NCBI GenBank assembly: GCA_963703655.1
Contig: CAVPFA010000003.1
Location: 744,001 to 808,000, forward strand
Length of the DNA: 64,000 bases
Source of the DNA: CAVPFA01 sp963703655
Lineage (GTDB): Bacteria > Actinomycetota > Acidimicrobiia > Acidimicrobiales > Bog-793
Direction: 5' to 3'
Part shown: positions 50,533 through 58,672 of the stretch, one piece after another
Numbering within the stretch: position 1 is the first letter of the stretch
How the letters are laid out: every line of letters starts with the position of its first letter
Notes under the pieces: model-generated
The model's input: only the letters and a program-made list of their open reading frames with translations
The model's database searches: none
Told to the model about the DNA's origin: nothing
Made by a program: the position numbers and the translations under genes

Positions 50533-52194
50533 GTGACTTCGGACGAGTCCCGGCTCGACCTTGCGGGCGTGAAGTCCGCGCTCGAGCTCGGCTCGGGCGT
50601 CGTCCGAGGCGCAGCCGCGAGTCTCGCCGCGCTCACTGAAGGGGGCACGCGGCTCGACGACGAGCAGGTCTTCGCGTACGACCTCGCGCACGTCGCGGCC
50701 GGTCTCGAGGCGGCGCGGGCCGCTTTGCACTACGGATCGCTCGGAGACGACGAAGCCCGCATCGCCCTGGTCTTCGCCGCCGACGTTCTCGCCGATCTCG
50801 TCGCGAGGACCGCCGGACGCGAGGCTTTGTGGGGAACAGAACCAGGCTGGCATCGGCATCTCGACGAGCTCTTCACCGCCGGCCGCTCCCCCGCCGTCAT
50901 GGCACAGCTCGCCGACCGGCCCGGCCCGATGCACCTCGATCCCGATTTCGAGATGGTTCGGGGCGCGTTTGGCCGTTTTGCGGCAGAGCAGATCGCACCG
51001 CTCGCCGAGCACATCCACCGCGACAACAACGACATCCCCGAGCATGTCATCGAAGGTCTCGCCGAGATGGGGGGCTTCGGGTTGTCGGTGCCGCAGCCCT
51101 ACGGCGGGCAAGCCCCCGGCGCAGGCAGCGACTACCTCGGCATGGTGGTGGCGACCGAGGAGCTCTCACGGGCTTCGCTCGGCGCGGGCGGGTCTCTCGT
51201 GACGCGCCCCGAGATCCTCACACGGGCGCTCGTCAAGGGCGGCACGGAAGGCCAGAAACTCCGCCTCCTGCCGAAGATCGCGACGGGCGAGCTCATGGTC
51301 GCGATCGCAGTCACCGAGCCCGACTTCGGCTCGGACGTCGCCAGCGTCTCGACGGCCGCTACCCGGGAGCCGAGCGGAGGCTGGATTATCAACGGGGTCA
51401 AGACGTGGTGCACGTTCGCGGCCCGCGCCGAACTGCTGATGCTGCTGGCCCGCACCGACCCCGACCGCTCCCTCGGCCACCGGGGCCTGTCCGTATTCGT
51501 CGTCTCCAAACCGCGTGGCGACGCGCGGGGCTTCGTCTTCTCACAGGCCGCCGGCGACGAGGGCCGCCCTGAAGGGCTTCCGCCCGGTCGCCTCGAGGGA
51601 AGGCCGATCGACACGATCGGATATCGGGGCATGCACTCCTACGAGCTCGCGTTCGAGAGCTGGTGGGTGCCCGGCGATGCGCTCGTCGGGGGCGAAGGCG
51701 GTGAAAACCGGGGCTTCTATCTCCAGATGCAGGGCTTCGAGAACGGCAGGCTGCAGACCGCCGCGCGCGCGATCGGAGTCATGCAGGCGGCCTACGAGGC
51801 CGGGCTCGAGTACTCGCGCAACCGCGTGGTCTTCGGCCGGCCGATCATCGACTTTCAGCTCACACGGGCCAAGCTCGGAAAGATGGCGGCGATGATCCAG
51901 GCGAGCCGGCAGTTCGCATACCGCGTGGCGGAGATGATGGCCGCCGGCGAGGGCTCGCTGGAGGCCTCGATGGTGAAGGCTTACGCGTGCAGGGCGGCGG
52001 AGTGGGTCACACGCGAGGCGATGCAGCTCCACGGTGGCATGGGCTACGCCGAGGAATTCGCCGTCAGTCGTTATTTCGTAGACGCCCGCGTGCTGTCGAT
52101 CTTCGAGGGCGCCGACGAGACCCTTTGCCTGAAGGTGATCGCCCGCCGCCTGCTGGAGCAGGCGATGATCGGCGAGACACTCGGGCCCGCCTGA
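50533..52194 (+). CDS. mcd: Acyl-CoA dehydrogenase, probable (2S)-methylsuccinyl-CoA dehydrogenase
   Basis: A 553-residue FAD enzyme, about 150 residues longer than ordinary acyl-CoA dehydrogenases because of an N-terminal helical domain (residues 1-130, ending GPMHLDPDFEMVRG). That extension is characteristic of methylsuccinyl-CoA dehydrogenase of the ethylmalonyl-CoA pathway. Core motifs are VAIAVTEPDFGSDVASVSTA, RNRVVFGRPIIDFQLTRAKL, MQLHGGMGYAEEFAVSRYF and SIFEGADETLCLKVIARRLL. It would oxidise methylsuccinyl-CoA to mesaconyl-CoA, the substrate of the MaoC protein at 48752. ccr and ecm are not in this window. Confidence 0.82.
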   Translation: MTSDESRLDLAGVKSALELGSGVVRGAAASLAALTEGGTRLDDEQVFAYDLAHVAAGLEAARAALHYGSLGDDEARIALVFAADVLADLVARTAGREALWGTEPGWHRHLDELFTAGRSPAVMAQLADRPGPMHLDPDFEMVRGAFGRFAAEQIAPLAEHIHRDNNDIPEHVIEGLAEMGGFGLSVPQPYGGQAPGAGSDYLGMVVATEELSRASLGAGGSLVTRPEILTRALVKGGTEGQKLRLLPKIATGELMVAIAVTEPDFGSDVASVSTAATREPSGGWIINGVKTWCTFAARAELLMLLARTDPDRSLGHRGLSVFVVSKPRGDARGFVFSQAAGDEGRPEGLPPGRLEGRPIDTIGYRGMHSYELAFESWWVPGDALVGGEGGENRGFYLQMQGFENGRLQTAARAIGVMQAAYEAGLEYSRNRVVFGRPIIDFQLTRAKLGKMAAMIQASRQFAYRVAEMMAAGEGSLEASMVKAYACRAAEWVTREAMQLHGGMGYAEEFAVSRYFVDARVLSIFEGADETLCLKVIARRLLEQAMIGETLGPA

Positions 52195-52220
52195 GCGCGG
52201 GGCCCGGCGGCAGCTTCGGA

Positions 52221-53060
52221 TCACTTCAACAAACGGGACAGACGACGATCCGCGAGCGCGCGGCCGCGCGTCTGGCAGCGCTTGCAGTAGACGACCTCGT
52301 GCGACTCGTAGGACACCCTGAGCAGAGGGTCTTGGCACACCGGGCAAGGTTGGCCGGCGCGGTTGTGGACGGCAAAGACCGTCCCGAGCCTGGGTTCTGA
52401 CAGCCCTCCCGCCCGGCGCCTCTCGGACTCGATCGCCTCCGACACGACCGAGCGGACGGCGGCCACCAATCGCCCGCGCTCGGGCTGGCTGAGCGACTTG
52501 AGCGGGGAGAACGGCGACAGCCCTGCGAGATTCAACGCATCGTCCGCGTAGCCCCGGCCCACACCGGCCACGAATCGTTGATCCCGCAAGAGGGTGTGAA
52601 GGTGCCGCGTGTCCTCGCTCGTGAGCAACAGCTCCTCGAATCCCTCCTCTGGAGGCTCCGGGCCGAGGCCTGCGAGAGGTCCTTGCTCGCCCGCGGCCAG
52701 CACCCACCAGCCGGCCTTGCGCTCGTGGCCGTGCTCGCGAACCAACAGGGCGGTGCCGTTCTGAAAGACGAAACGGGCCACGGCGCCCCTCGGCCTCGTG
52801 CGCTTCGCCGGAGCCTCGATGTCCAAGCGACCTGCCTGGGAGAGGTGAACCAGGACTCGACGGCCGGAGGAAAGGTCGAGCACGAGGTACTTCCCCCTTC
52901 GCCCCACTTTGAGCACCCTCTCGCCTTCGAGCCCTTCGCCCGCCGGCAATACCGTCTTGAGTCCGGAGAACCCCAGCATCTGCACCTCGGTGATGGTCGC
53001 TCCTGCGACGACAGCGTCGAGGCGCTCTGCCAGCGCTTGCATCTGTGGAAGCTCAGGCAT
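52221..53060 (-). CDS. Fpg/Nei family DNA glycosylase paralogue
   Basis: A 279-residue relative of MutM. It starts MPELPQMQALAERL, so the catalytic Pro2 and Glu3 remain but the usual VE following is QMQ. KVGRRGKYLVLDLSSG supplies the lysine region, DQRFVAGVGRGYADDAL the helix-two-turn-helix, and the C-terminal zinc finger has CPVC and CKRC pairs. Actinobacteria often have such second and third Fpg-like proteins with altered or unknown base specificity. It is adjacent to, and may be cotranscribed with, no other repair gene. Confidence 0.88.
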   Translation of the reverse strand: MPELPQMQALAERLDAVVAGATITEVQMLGFSGLKTVLPAGEGLEGERVLKVGRRGKYLVLDLSSGRRVLVHLSQAGRLDIEAPAKRTRPRGAVARFVFQNGTALLVREHGHERKAGWWVLAAGEQGPLAGLGPEPPEEGFEELLLTSEDTRHLHTLLRDQRFVAGVGRGYADDALNLAGLSPFSPLKSLSQPERGRLVAAVRSVVSEAIESERRRAGGLSEPRLGTVFAVHNRAGQPCPVCQDPLLRVSYESHEVVYCKRCQTRGRALADRRLSRLLK

Positions 53061-53130
53061 GCCGGGCGATCCCCGATGATTCCGATGGCCGCCGAGCGCC
53101 CGGCTCAGGACCCGGTTGGCTCTGAGCGCT

Positions 53131-54052
53131 TCAGGCCTGCCGCTCACCCCGGGACACGAACTTGAGCGCCATCTTGCGGCTCGCCTCGTCGATCATCTCC
53201 TCGCCGAACATGACCGCACCCTTGCGCTCGTGCTCGGTCGCGTCCTTGTAGGCACCAAGGATCGCCCACGCCCGGTCGAACTGCTCCTGAGTCGGCGAGA
53301 ACACCTCGTTCAAGATCGCGACCTGGTCCGGGTGGAGCGCCCACTTGCCGTCGTAGCCGAGAATGTGTGTGCGATTGCAGTACTCGCGAAAGAGATCTGG
53401 CTCGCGGATCTTGAGAAACGGGCCGTCGATGACCTGAAGCCCGTTTGCCCGTCCGGCCATCAAGATCTTCGAGAAGACGTAATGGAAATGATCGCCGGGA
53501 TACTGGTCGATCTGGACACCACCGGTCAGCACGGGCATCTCGATGGAGGCCGCGAAGTCCGCCGGTCCGAACACGATCGCCTCGAGCCTCGGTGATGCCG
53601 CGCAGATCTCCTCGACGTTGATCAGTCCTCGCGCCGTCTCGATCTGTGCTTCGATGCCGACGTGGCCGGCTCGGCAGGCCACTGTTGAGCTCGACCTGTG
53701 TCAAGAGAAGGTCGAGCGCGACGACCTCGGCTGCGGATTGGACCTTCGGCAACATCACCTCGTCGAGGCGTTCGCCTGATCCGCCTACGACTTCGATCAC
53801 GTCACCATAGGTCCAGCGCGTGTCCCAGCCATTCAGCCGGACGCAAAGGACTCGGTCGTCCCAAGCAAGGTTGCGGATCGCATTGACAACCTGGGACCTC
53901 GCCGACTCCTTCTCGAGGGGTGCGACGGAGTCCTCGAGATCGAGGAAGGTCATGTCGGCCGGGACGCTCGGGGCCTTCTCGAGAAAGCGTTGACTCGACC
54001 CTGGCACCGAGAGGCACGAACGGCGGGGCAAGGTGCGAGAACGCTCGGACAT
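53131..54052 (-). CDS. mcl1: CitE/HpcH-type lyase, probable malyl-CoA/beta-methylmalyl-CoA lyase, frameshifted as given
   Basis: Two frames join at about 53671: removing one base gives LNSGLPAGHVGIEAQIE and 306 residues. Landmarks are RRSCLSVPGSSQRFLEKAP, TFLDLEDSVAPLEKESAR (metal acid), VIEVVGGSGERLDEVMLPKV, GIEAQIETARG (metal glutamate), EAIVFGPADFAASI and YDGKWALHPDQVAI. The pattern is that of the Streptomyces ethylmalonyl-CoA locus lyase, which splits beta-methylmalyl-CoA to glyoxylate and propionyl-CoA. It is the third pathway enzyme in this 5.3-kb neighbourhood. The indel looks like a sequence error. Confidence 0.82.
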
Positions 54053-54076
54053 GACTTCGATGGTACGGCGAGGGGG

Positions 54077-55339
54077 CTATGCCGCCGGCGCAGTCTGGTC
54101 GATGAGATCCTGGGGTGTGAGCTGCTCGGTCACGAGCCGAGCGAACCGTGCGGGATCACCTCCCACGAAATCCCGGCACAAAGGCAGTCCCTCGACGTAA
54201 CACGAGATGTAGGCCCTCCAAGTCGGGTGGAGGAGGAACTCGACCGACTTTTTCGCTCTGGCGTGGGAGGTGAGCCCCCAGCGGGCCACCTCCTCGATGA
54301 CCGAGTCGGGATCGGCTCGGTCTTCCAGCAGGCGAAATGCGGCGTTCGCCCGCACGCCGCCTAGGGCTTCTCCTGCCTCTCGCACGACGGCGACCACGTC
54401 CGGGTCGTAGCTGATCCCGAGAGGCCGCAGATGCTCTGCAACCGCGGCCTCTGGGCGACGACCCATCACGACCTCGAGCCCGAGGTCAGCTAGTCCTTCG
54501 GCGAGCAGGTTCTGCGGGGTCCCGATGAGCGCGATCGACTCTTCCCACCGCCTACGGCGACGGACCAGGCCCGCCTCCTTACGGGCATGCTCGGTGTGAT
54601 GACCGGGGTATGCCTCGTGAGCAACGAGGTGGGCGAGCGACGTCGACAGGACCGGAAGATCGGTGTTGATCTCGACCCTGGACCTCAGTCCGCCCAGGTA
54701 GAAGTTGAAGCCACCCCACGGCTTGCCGGTCACCAACTTGAAGTCGACACGCTCGCCGTCCGGCAGACCGAACATCACCCGCGTCCGCTCCTGCAGATCC
54801 TCGGCGAGCGACGCGATCGCCACCTCCAGCCGATCGATCGGTATCGCCTGCGACTCGCGCCAAGCCACATAACGCTCCAACAAAGGCCCGTTCCCCGGCA
54901 CGACCTCCTCGAGGCGGCGGTGCGCGGCCTCGAATTCGCCCTCCTCGAACCGCCGCGGGCGCACGCCGTAGCAGGCCTCGACTTCGTTGGCGTAGCCGAT
55001 CGGTTCGCCGGCCAGCTTGCGGGTCGTGGTGAGAAGGCCTATTGCCTGAGAGCGCAGGAAGCGGCGCCGCACGGCGTCGGCACCGGCGTCGGGAATTGAC
55101 GCGAGCCGGTAGCGGGCTGGACCGGTCTCGACGTCCGGGTCGCCGAGCGGCTCGCCCGCATCGATCGCCGCCAGGAGTGCCCTCGCCTCGGCCACGAGGC
55201 GCTCCGGGGACGCGACCGGTGCGGCGGCGGCGCGATCTGCGAGTGCCTTCGGCCCGTAGTAAGCGTCCACGAAACCGTCTATATGGCGGTCCATCGCCAG
55301 TCCGAGCGCGAGGTAGCGTTCGACCACTTTCGCTGTCAT
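54077..55339 (-). CDS. DUF885 family protein, putative metallopeptidase
   Basis: A 420-residue DUF885 protein. It carries VAHEAYPGHHTEHARKEAG, an H-E-A-x-x-G-H-H variant of the zincin H-E-x-x-H motif, with a distant LLAEGLADLGLEVVMG region that could supply the third ligand. Predicted mostly alpha-helical. ATG 55339 is chosen because it begins 7 bases after the dienelactone hydrolase stop. Peptidase activity is known for some relatives but not shown for this one. Confidence 0.85.
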   Translation of the reverse strand: MTAKVVERYLALGLAMDRHIDGFVDAYYGPKALADRAAAAPVASPERLVAEARALLAAIDAGEPLGDPDVETGPARYRLASIPDAGADAVRRRFLRSQAIGLLTTTRKLAGEPIGYANEVEACYGVRPRRFEEGEFEAAHRRLEEVVPGNGPLLERYVAWRESQAIPIDRLEVAIASLAEDLQERTRVMFGLPDGERVDFKLVTGKPWGGFNFYLGGLRSRVEINTDLPVLSTSLAHLVAHEAYPGHHTEHARKEAGLVRRRRRWEESIALIGTPQNLLAEGLADLGLEVVMGRRPEAAVAEHLRPLGISYDPDVVAVVREAGEALGGVRANAAFRLLEDRADPDSVIEEVARWGLTSHARAKKSVEFLLHPTWRAYISCYVEGLPLCRDFVGGDPARFARLVTEQLTPQDLIDQTAPAA

Positions 55340-55346
55340 CTGCTGC

Positions 55347-56030
55347 TCAACCGATGCGGGTGCGTAGGAACTCGATGGTCCGTTGCCAAGCCAGCGCTGA
55401 GGCTTCGGCGTCGTAGACCTCGGGGCGAGTGTCGTTGAAGAAGGCGTGCTCGGAGTCGGGATAGATGTGGATGGCCACATCGGTGTTGCCCGCTTCGCGC
55501 AAGGTGCGCACGAGCGCCCTCGCGAGCTCGGGACTCGCCCATTCGTCATGCCCCGCGTAGTGGCCGAGGACCGCGCCTGTGAGCGTGGTGTAGTCGGGCT
55601 GTGCCCCTTCCCAAGGCGCCGCTCCGTAGAAGGGCACGACTGCGCGCACCCTGTCCGGCCGTTGGGACGCAAGCATGAGAGCCAGGCCGCCACCCATGCA
55701 GAAGCCGATGACGCCTACGCCCTTGCCGCTCGAGCGGGCCGCGAGCTCGTCCACCGCACCGCTCATGTCCCTGCCCGCCCGGTCCAGTTCGAGAGCCATC
55801 ATCAGCTTGCCGGCCTCGTCGGGCTCTGCGACCCTTTCGCCGTGGTACAGGTCCGGTGCTAGGGCCACGAAGCCCTCGCCGGCAAGGCGGTCGCACACAT
55901 CTTTTATGTGGGCTACGAGGCCCCACCACTCCTGGATCACTACGACACCCGGCCCGCTCGAGCCGTCAGGCGAGGCAAGATACCCCTGGTCGGTCGAACC
56001 GTTGCTCGCAAAATCGATCATCAATCCCAT
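55347..56030 (-). CDS. Dienelactone hydrolase family protein
   Basis: A 227-residue alpha/beta hydrolase. GVVVIQEWWGLVAHIKDVCD is the family oxyanion region, GVIGFCMGGGLALML holds the nucleophile cysteine, VLGHYAGHDEWAS the aspartate and PDSEHAFFNDTR the histidine. Such enzymes open dienelactone or related lactones. ATG 56030 or 56021 may be the start. It is upstream of and probably cotranscribed with the DUF885 gene. Confidence 0.88.
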   Translation of the reverse strand: MGLMIDFASNGSTDQGYLASPDGSSGPGVVVIQEWWGLVAHIKDVCDRLAGEGFVALAPDLYHGERVAEPDEAGKLMMALELDRAGRDMSGAVDELAARSSGKGVGVIGFCMGGGLALMLASQRPDRVRAVVPFYGAAPWEGAQPDYTTLTGAVLGHYAGHDEWASPELARALVRTLREAGNTDVAIHIYPDSEHAFFNDTRPEVYDAEASALAWQRTIEFLRTRIG

Positions 56031-56077
56031 GACCGCGAACCTACTCCCCCCGAGAGCGGCGCCTCTTCTGCGCTGAA

Positions 56078-56872
56078 TCAGCCCGCACGAACGAGGAGCT
56101 CGGGCGCCGACGGGCATCCCGCTCGGGCAAGAGCCTCGCCAGGCTCCTCGAGTCCGCTGGGCCCGATCACTGCGTCGAGTCCGCCGGGCTCGATCAACTC
56201 GACGTCGTCACTCGCGCGCCGCAGCATCTCACCGAGAAGTTGCTGGTGCAGAACGCGGCCTACGCCGGCTATGCCCCACAGGGGAACCGAGGCATCGCGT
56301 GCGGCGCGGGCGACAAGCGCGGCTTCCGCGGTTACGAGCAGCCCGAGAGGTCCGGCCGCGAGCGCCTCCACCAGCACCACCGTTGCGCCGTTCACGGCGT
56401 CTCGTGCATCTTCGAACTCCCAGCCACTGGCCTCGTGGACGAGCGCCGCGAAGCCGCGAACCTCTCCACGGAGGGCCGGCGACGACCCGACCACACGGAC
56501 GACGGCCGATGGCAGGTGCCCCAGCGCCTCGCGGACAGTGTCGGCCGGGCACGCCACGACGATCGCGGCGTCACTTGCAAGACGTTGGCTCAACTCGCCC
56601 GCCAACAGCTTTGCGGTGGGATCCGAGAAGAGCTCACCGACGGCTCGGCGAGCGGCCTGATCGGGATCCGGCGCGACCAGCACCGTCGCGGCAACCCACC
56701 AGATCGGCCCGACGGTGAGGTGCGACTCGAGGAGCCGGCGACATGCGGTGACGACCGCGGGCGGCTCGTAGAGAGCGAGCTCGGAGATCGTCCACGCGGC
56801 CTCGACGGCCAGCGTGGTAGGCGCTTCGTCACGCGCCCGGGCGATCCAACGCAGCCGCTCGATCGGGTGCAC
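56078..56872 (-). CDS. Hypothetical actinobacterial protein, eIF2B-like fold
   Basis: A 264-residue protein that begins HPIERLRWIARA and contains TACRRLLESHLTVGPIWWVA, followed by a phosphosugar-isomerase-like segment with ATVVLVEALAAGPLGLLVTA and DDVELIEPGGLDAVIG. Similar proteins in Actinobacteria resemble translation initiation factor 2B alpha/ribose-phosphate isomerase folds, but no catalytic set is evident. The function is unknown. It stands between fumC and the dienelactone hydrolase, all on the minus strand. Confidence 0.7.
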   Translation of the reverse strand: MHPIERLRWIARARDEAPTTLAVEAAWTISELALYEPPAVVTACRRLLESHLTVGPIWWVAATVLVAPDPDQAARRAVGELFSDPTAKLLAGELSQRLASDAAIVVACPADTVREALGHLPSAVVRVVGSSPALRGEVRGFAALVHEASGWEFEDARDAVNGATVVLVEALAAGPLGLLVTAEAALVARAARDASVPLWGIAGVGRVLHQQLLGEMLRRASDDVELIEPGGLDAVIGPSGLEEPGEALARAGCPSAPELLVRAG

Positions 56873-57013
56873 AGTCGCCGACGCTACCTCCCCGTACCCG
56901 CAGTGGCGCTCGAAACAGTCCGGACCTGGGAGGCGGCGCGCAGGTAACTCGCTGAGCAGCCGCCGGCACCTTCGCGGGCGCGACGCTCACCCGGACGCGC
57001 CTCACGGGCGAGC

Positions 57014-58435
57014 TCAGCCGACGATGCCGCCTTTGGTCATTGCCAGCACGTCCAGCGCCCGGTCGACCTCACCCTCTGACATGAGGCCCATCTCGAGTAC
57101 GACTGCTCGCAGGTCCTTGCCTTCGGCGAGCGCGGTCTTCACCACCTTGGCCGCCTGCTCGTACCCGATGTAGGGGTTGAGCGCCGCCGCTATCGCCGGC
57201 GAAGAGAGCGCGTTGGACCGGCAACGCACCTCGTCGGCGACGATCCCCGAGACGCACTTGTCCGCCAGGGCACGACACACCGCAGATAGCAGGCGGACGG
57301 ACTCGAGAAGGTTCCTCCCGATCACCGGCAGCATCACGTTGAGCTCGAAATTGCCCGCTGCGCCAGCGAAGACGACTGCGGCGTCGTTGCCGACGACCTG
57401 CGCCACTACCTGGCAGACGGCCTCGGGAACCACCGGGTTCACCTTTCCCGGCATGATCGACGAGCCCGGCTGGAGGTCCGGCAGGTGGATCTCGCCGAGC
57501 CCGCACCGAGGGCCCGAGGACATCCACCGAAGGTCGTTCGAGATCTTGTAGAGCGACACGGCGACCGTACGCAACGCACCGGACGCCTCGACCAGCGCAT
57601 CCCTGGCTCCCTGGGCCTCGAAATGGTCACGGGCTTCGACGAGCGGCAGTCCAGTCGCCGAGGCGAGCCGGCTGATCACAGCCGCCGCAAAACCCGGCTT
57701 TGCGTTCAGTCCTGTCCCGACCGCTGTCCCGCCGAGCGGCAGCTCGGCGACGCGCGGCAACGCGGACTCGAGGCGCTCGACGCCGTGCTCGACCGCCGCC
57801 GCGTAGCCGCCGAATTCCTGCCCGAGCGTCACCGGGGTGGCGTCCATGAGGTGCGTTCGTCCGGCCTTCACGACGCTGGCGAACGCCTCCTGCTTCACTC
57901 GCAGGCACGAGGCCAGATGGCGCAAGGCAGGAATCAGATCGCGGACGATGCCGATCGCAGCCGCAAGATGGATCGCGGAGGGGAACACGTCGTTCGACGA
58001 CTGCGAAGCATTGGGCCCGTCGTTGGGACGTATCTCCCGCCCGAGTCGTTCGCCGGCAAGATTGGCAAGCACTTCGTTCATGTTCATGTTCGTCGAGGTC
58101 CCCGAGCCCGTCTGGAAGACGTCGACCGGGAACTGGTCGAGATGGCGGCCCGCCGCAACTTCGTCGGCCGCTTGCGCGATCGCCGCTGCTACATCCTCTG
58201 GGATAGTTCCCATCTCGCCGTTCACCGTCGCGGCGGCACCCTTGATCATCGCCAGAGCGACCAGAATCGCCGGTTCGACCGCTTCGCCCGAGATCGGGAA
58301 GTTCTCCACCGCGCGCTGGGTCTGTGCTCCCCATCGCGCCGTCTCGAGCACCCGGACCTCGCCCATCGAATCGTGTTCGAGGCGGTAAGAAATGGCCGCA
58401 CTTTCGCCACCTTCTGAAGATCCTGTCGAAGTCAT
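57014..58435 (-). CDS. fumC: Fumarate hydratase class II
   Basis: A 473-residue fumarase. It shows YRLEHDSMGEVRV at the start, FQTGSGTSTNMNMNEVLANL, GRTHLMDATPVTLGQEFGGY and the superfamily signature GSSIMPGKVNPVVPEAVCQV. It hydrates fumarate to malate in the TCA cycle. ATG 58435 is chosen because the family N-terminus fits and a TACGTT -10 element ends 6 bases upstream, predicting a leaderless transcript. Longer in-frame starts have no homology. Confidence 0.97.
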   Translation of the reverse strand: MTSTGSSEGGESAAISYRLEHDSMGEVRVLETARWGAQTQRAVENFPISGEAVEPAILVALAMIKGAAATVNGEMGTIPEDVAAAIAQAADEVAAGRHLDQFPVDVFQTGSGTSTNMNMNEVLANLAGERLGREIRPNDGPNASQSSNDVFPSAIHLAAAIGIVRDLIPALRHLASCLRVKQEAFASVVKAGRTHLMDATPVTLGQEFGGYAAAVEHGVERLESALPRVAELPLGGTAVGTGLNAKPGFAAAVISRLASATGLPLVEARDHFEAQGARDALVEASGALRTVAVSLYKISNDLRWMSSGPRCGLGEIHLPDLQPGSSIMPGKVNPVVPEAVCQVVAQVVGNDAAVVFAGAAGNFELNVMLPVIGRNLLESVRLLSAVCRALADKCVSGIVADEVRCRSNALSSPAIAAALNPYIGYEQAAKVVKTALAEGKDLRAVVLEMGLMSEGEVDRALDVLAMTKGGIVG

Positions 58436-58441
58436 GGAATT

Positions 58442-58447
58442 AACGTA
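58442..58447 (-). promoter_or_regulatory. -10 element of a probable leaderless fumC promoter
   Basis: TACGTT on the minus strand ends 6 bases before the fumC ATG and there is no ribosome binding site. A -35-like TTGGTC lies about 20 bases further up. The arrangement matches leaderless actinobacterial promoters. Confidence 0.4.
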
Positions 58448-58508
58448 GCTGGCAGGGCAACCGCCGGGACCAAGTGAGGCCGTGGCGCGGAATGAACCCC
58501 ATACCCGC

Positions 58509-58558
58509 GTAACAACGGCGTAATCTCTCCCTGTGTCCGGCCGTAACAACGCCGTAAA
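58509..58558 (+). promoter_or_regulatory. Tandem GTAAC direct-repeat boxes (OmpR/MtrA-like)
   Basis: GTAAC at 58509 is followed 11 bases later by GTAAT, and GTAAC at 58543 is followed 11 bases later by GTAAA. The two pairs start 34 bases apart, so all four half-sites face one side of the helix. OmpR-family regulators bind such repeats, and actinobacterial MtrA controls NlpC/P60 hydrolase genes. The hydrolase start is 115 bases downstream. Confidence 0.55.
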
Positions 58559-58672
58559 GTGAGTGCTCCGCCGAGGACGCCTCCCATGCAGGTGGGACGC
58601 AACGTGCTTGCAATAGGATCGCTGAGCGCGTTAGGTTCCGGTGCACTGTGAAATCCGCTGGGGGGATGCCTC

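Noticed and set aside
58560..58672. Cyclic-di-AMP (ydaO-type) riboswitch before the NlpC/P60 gene
   Set aside because: Such riboswitches are common there in Actinobacteria, but I cannot find the conserved core elements in this leader.
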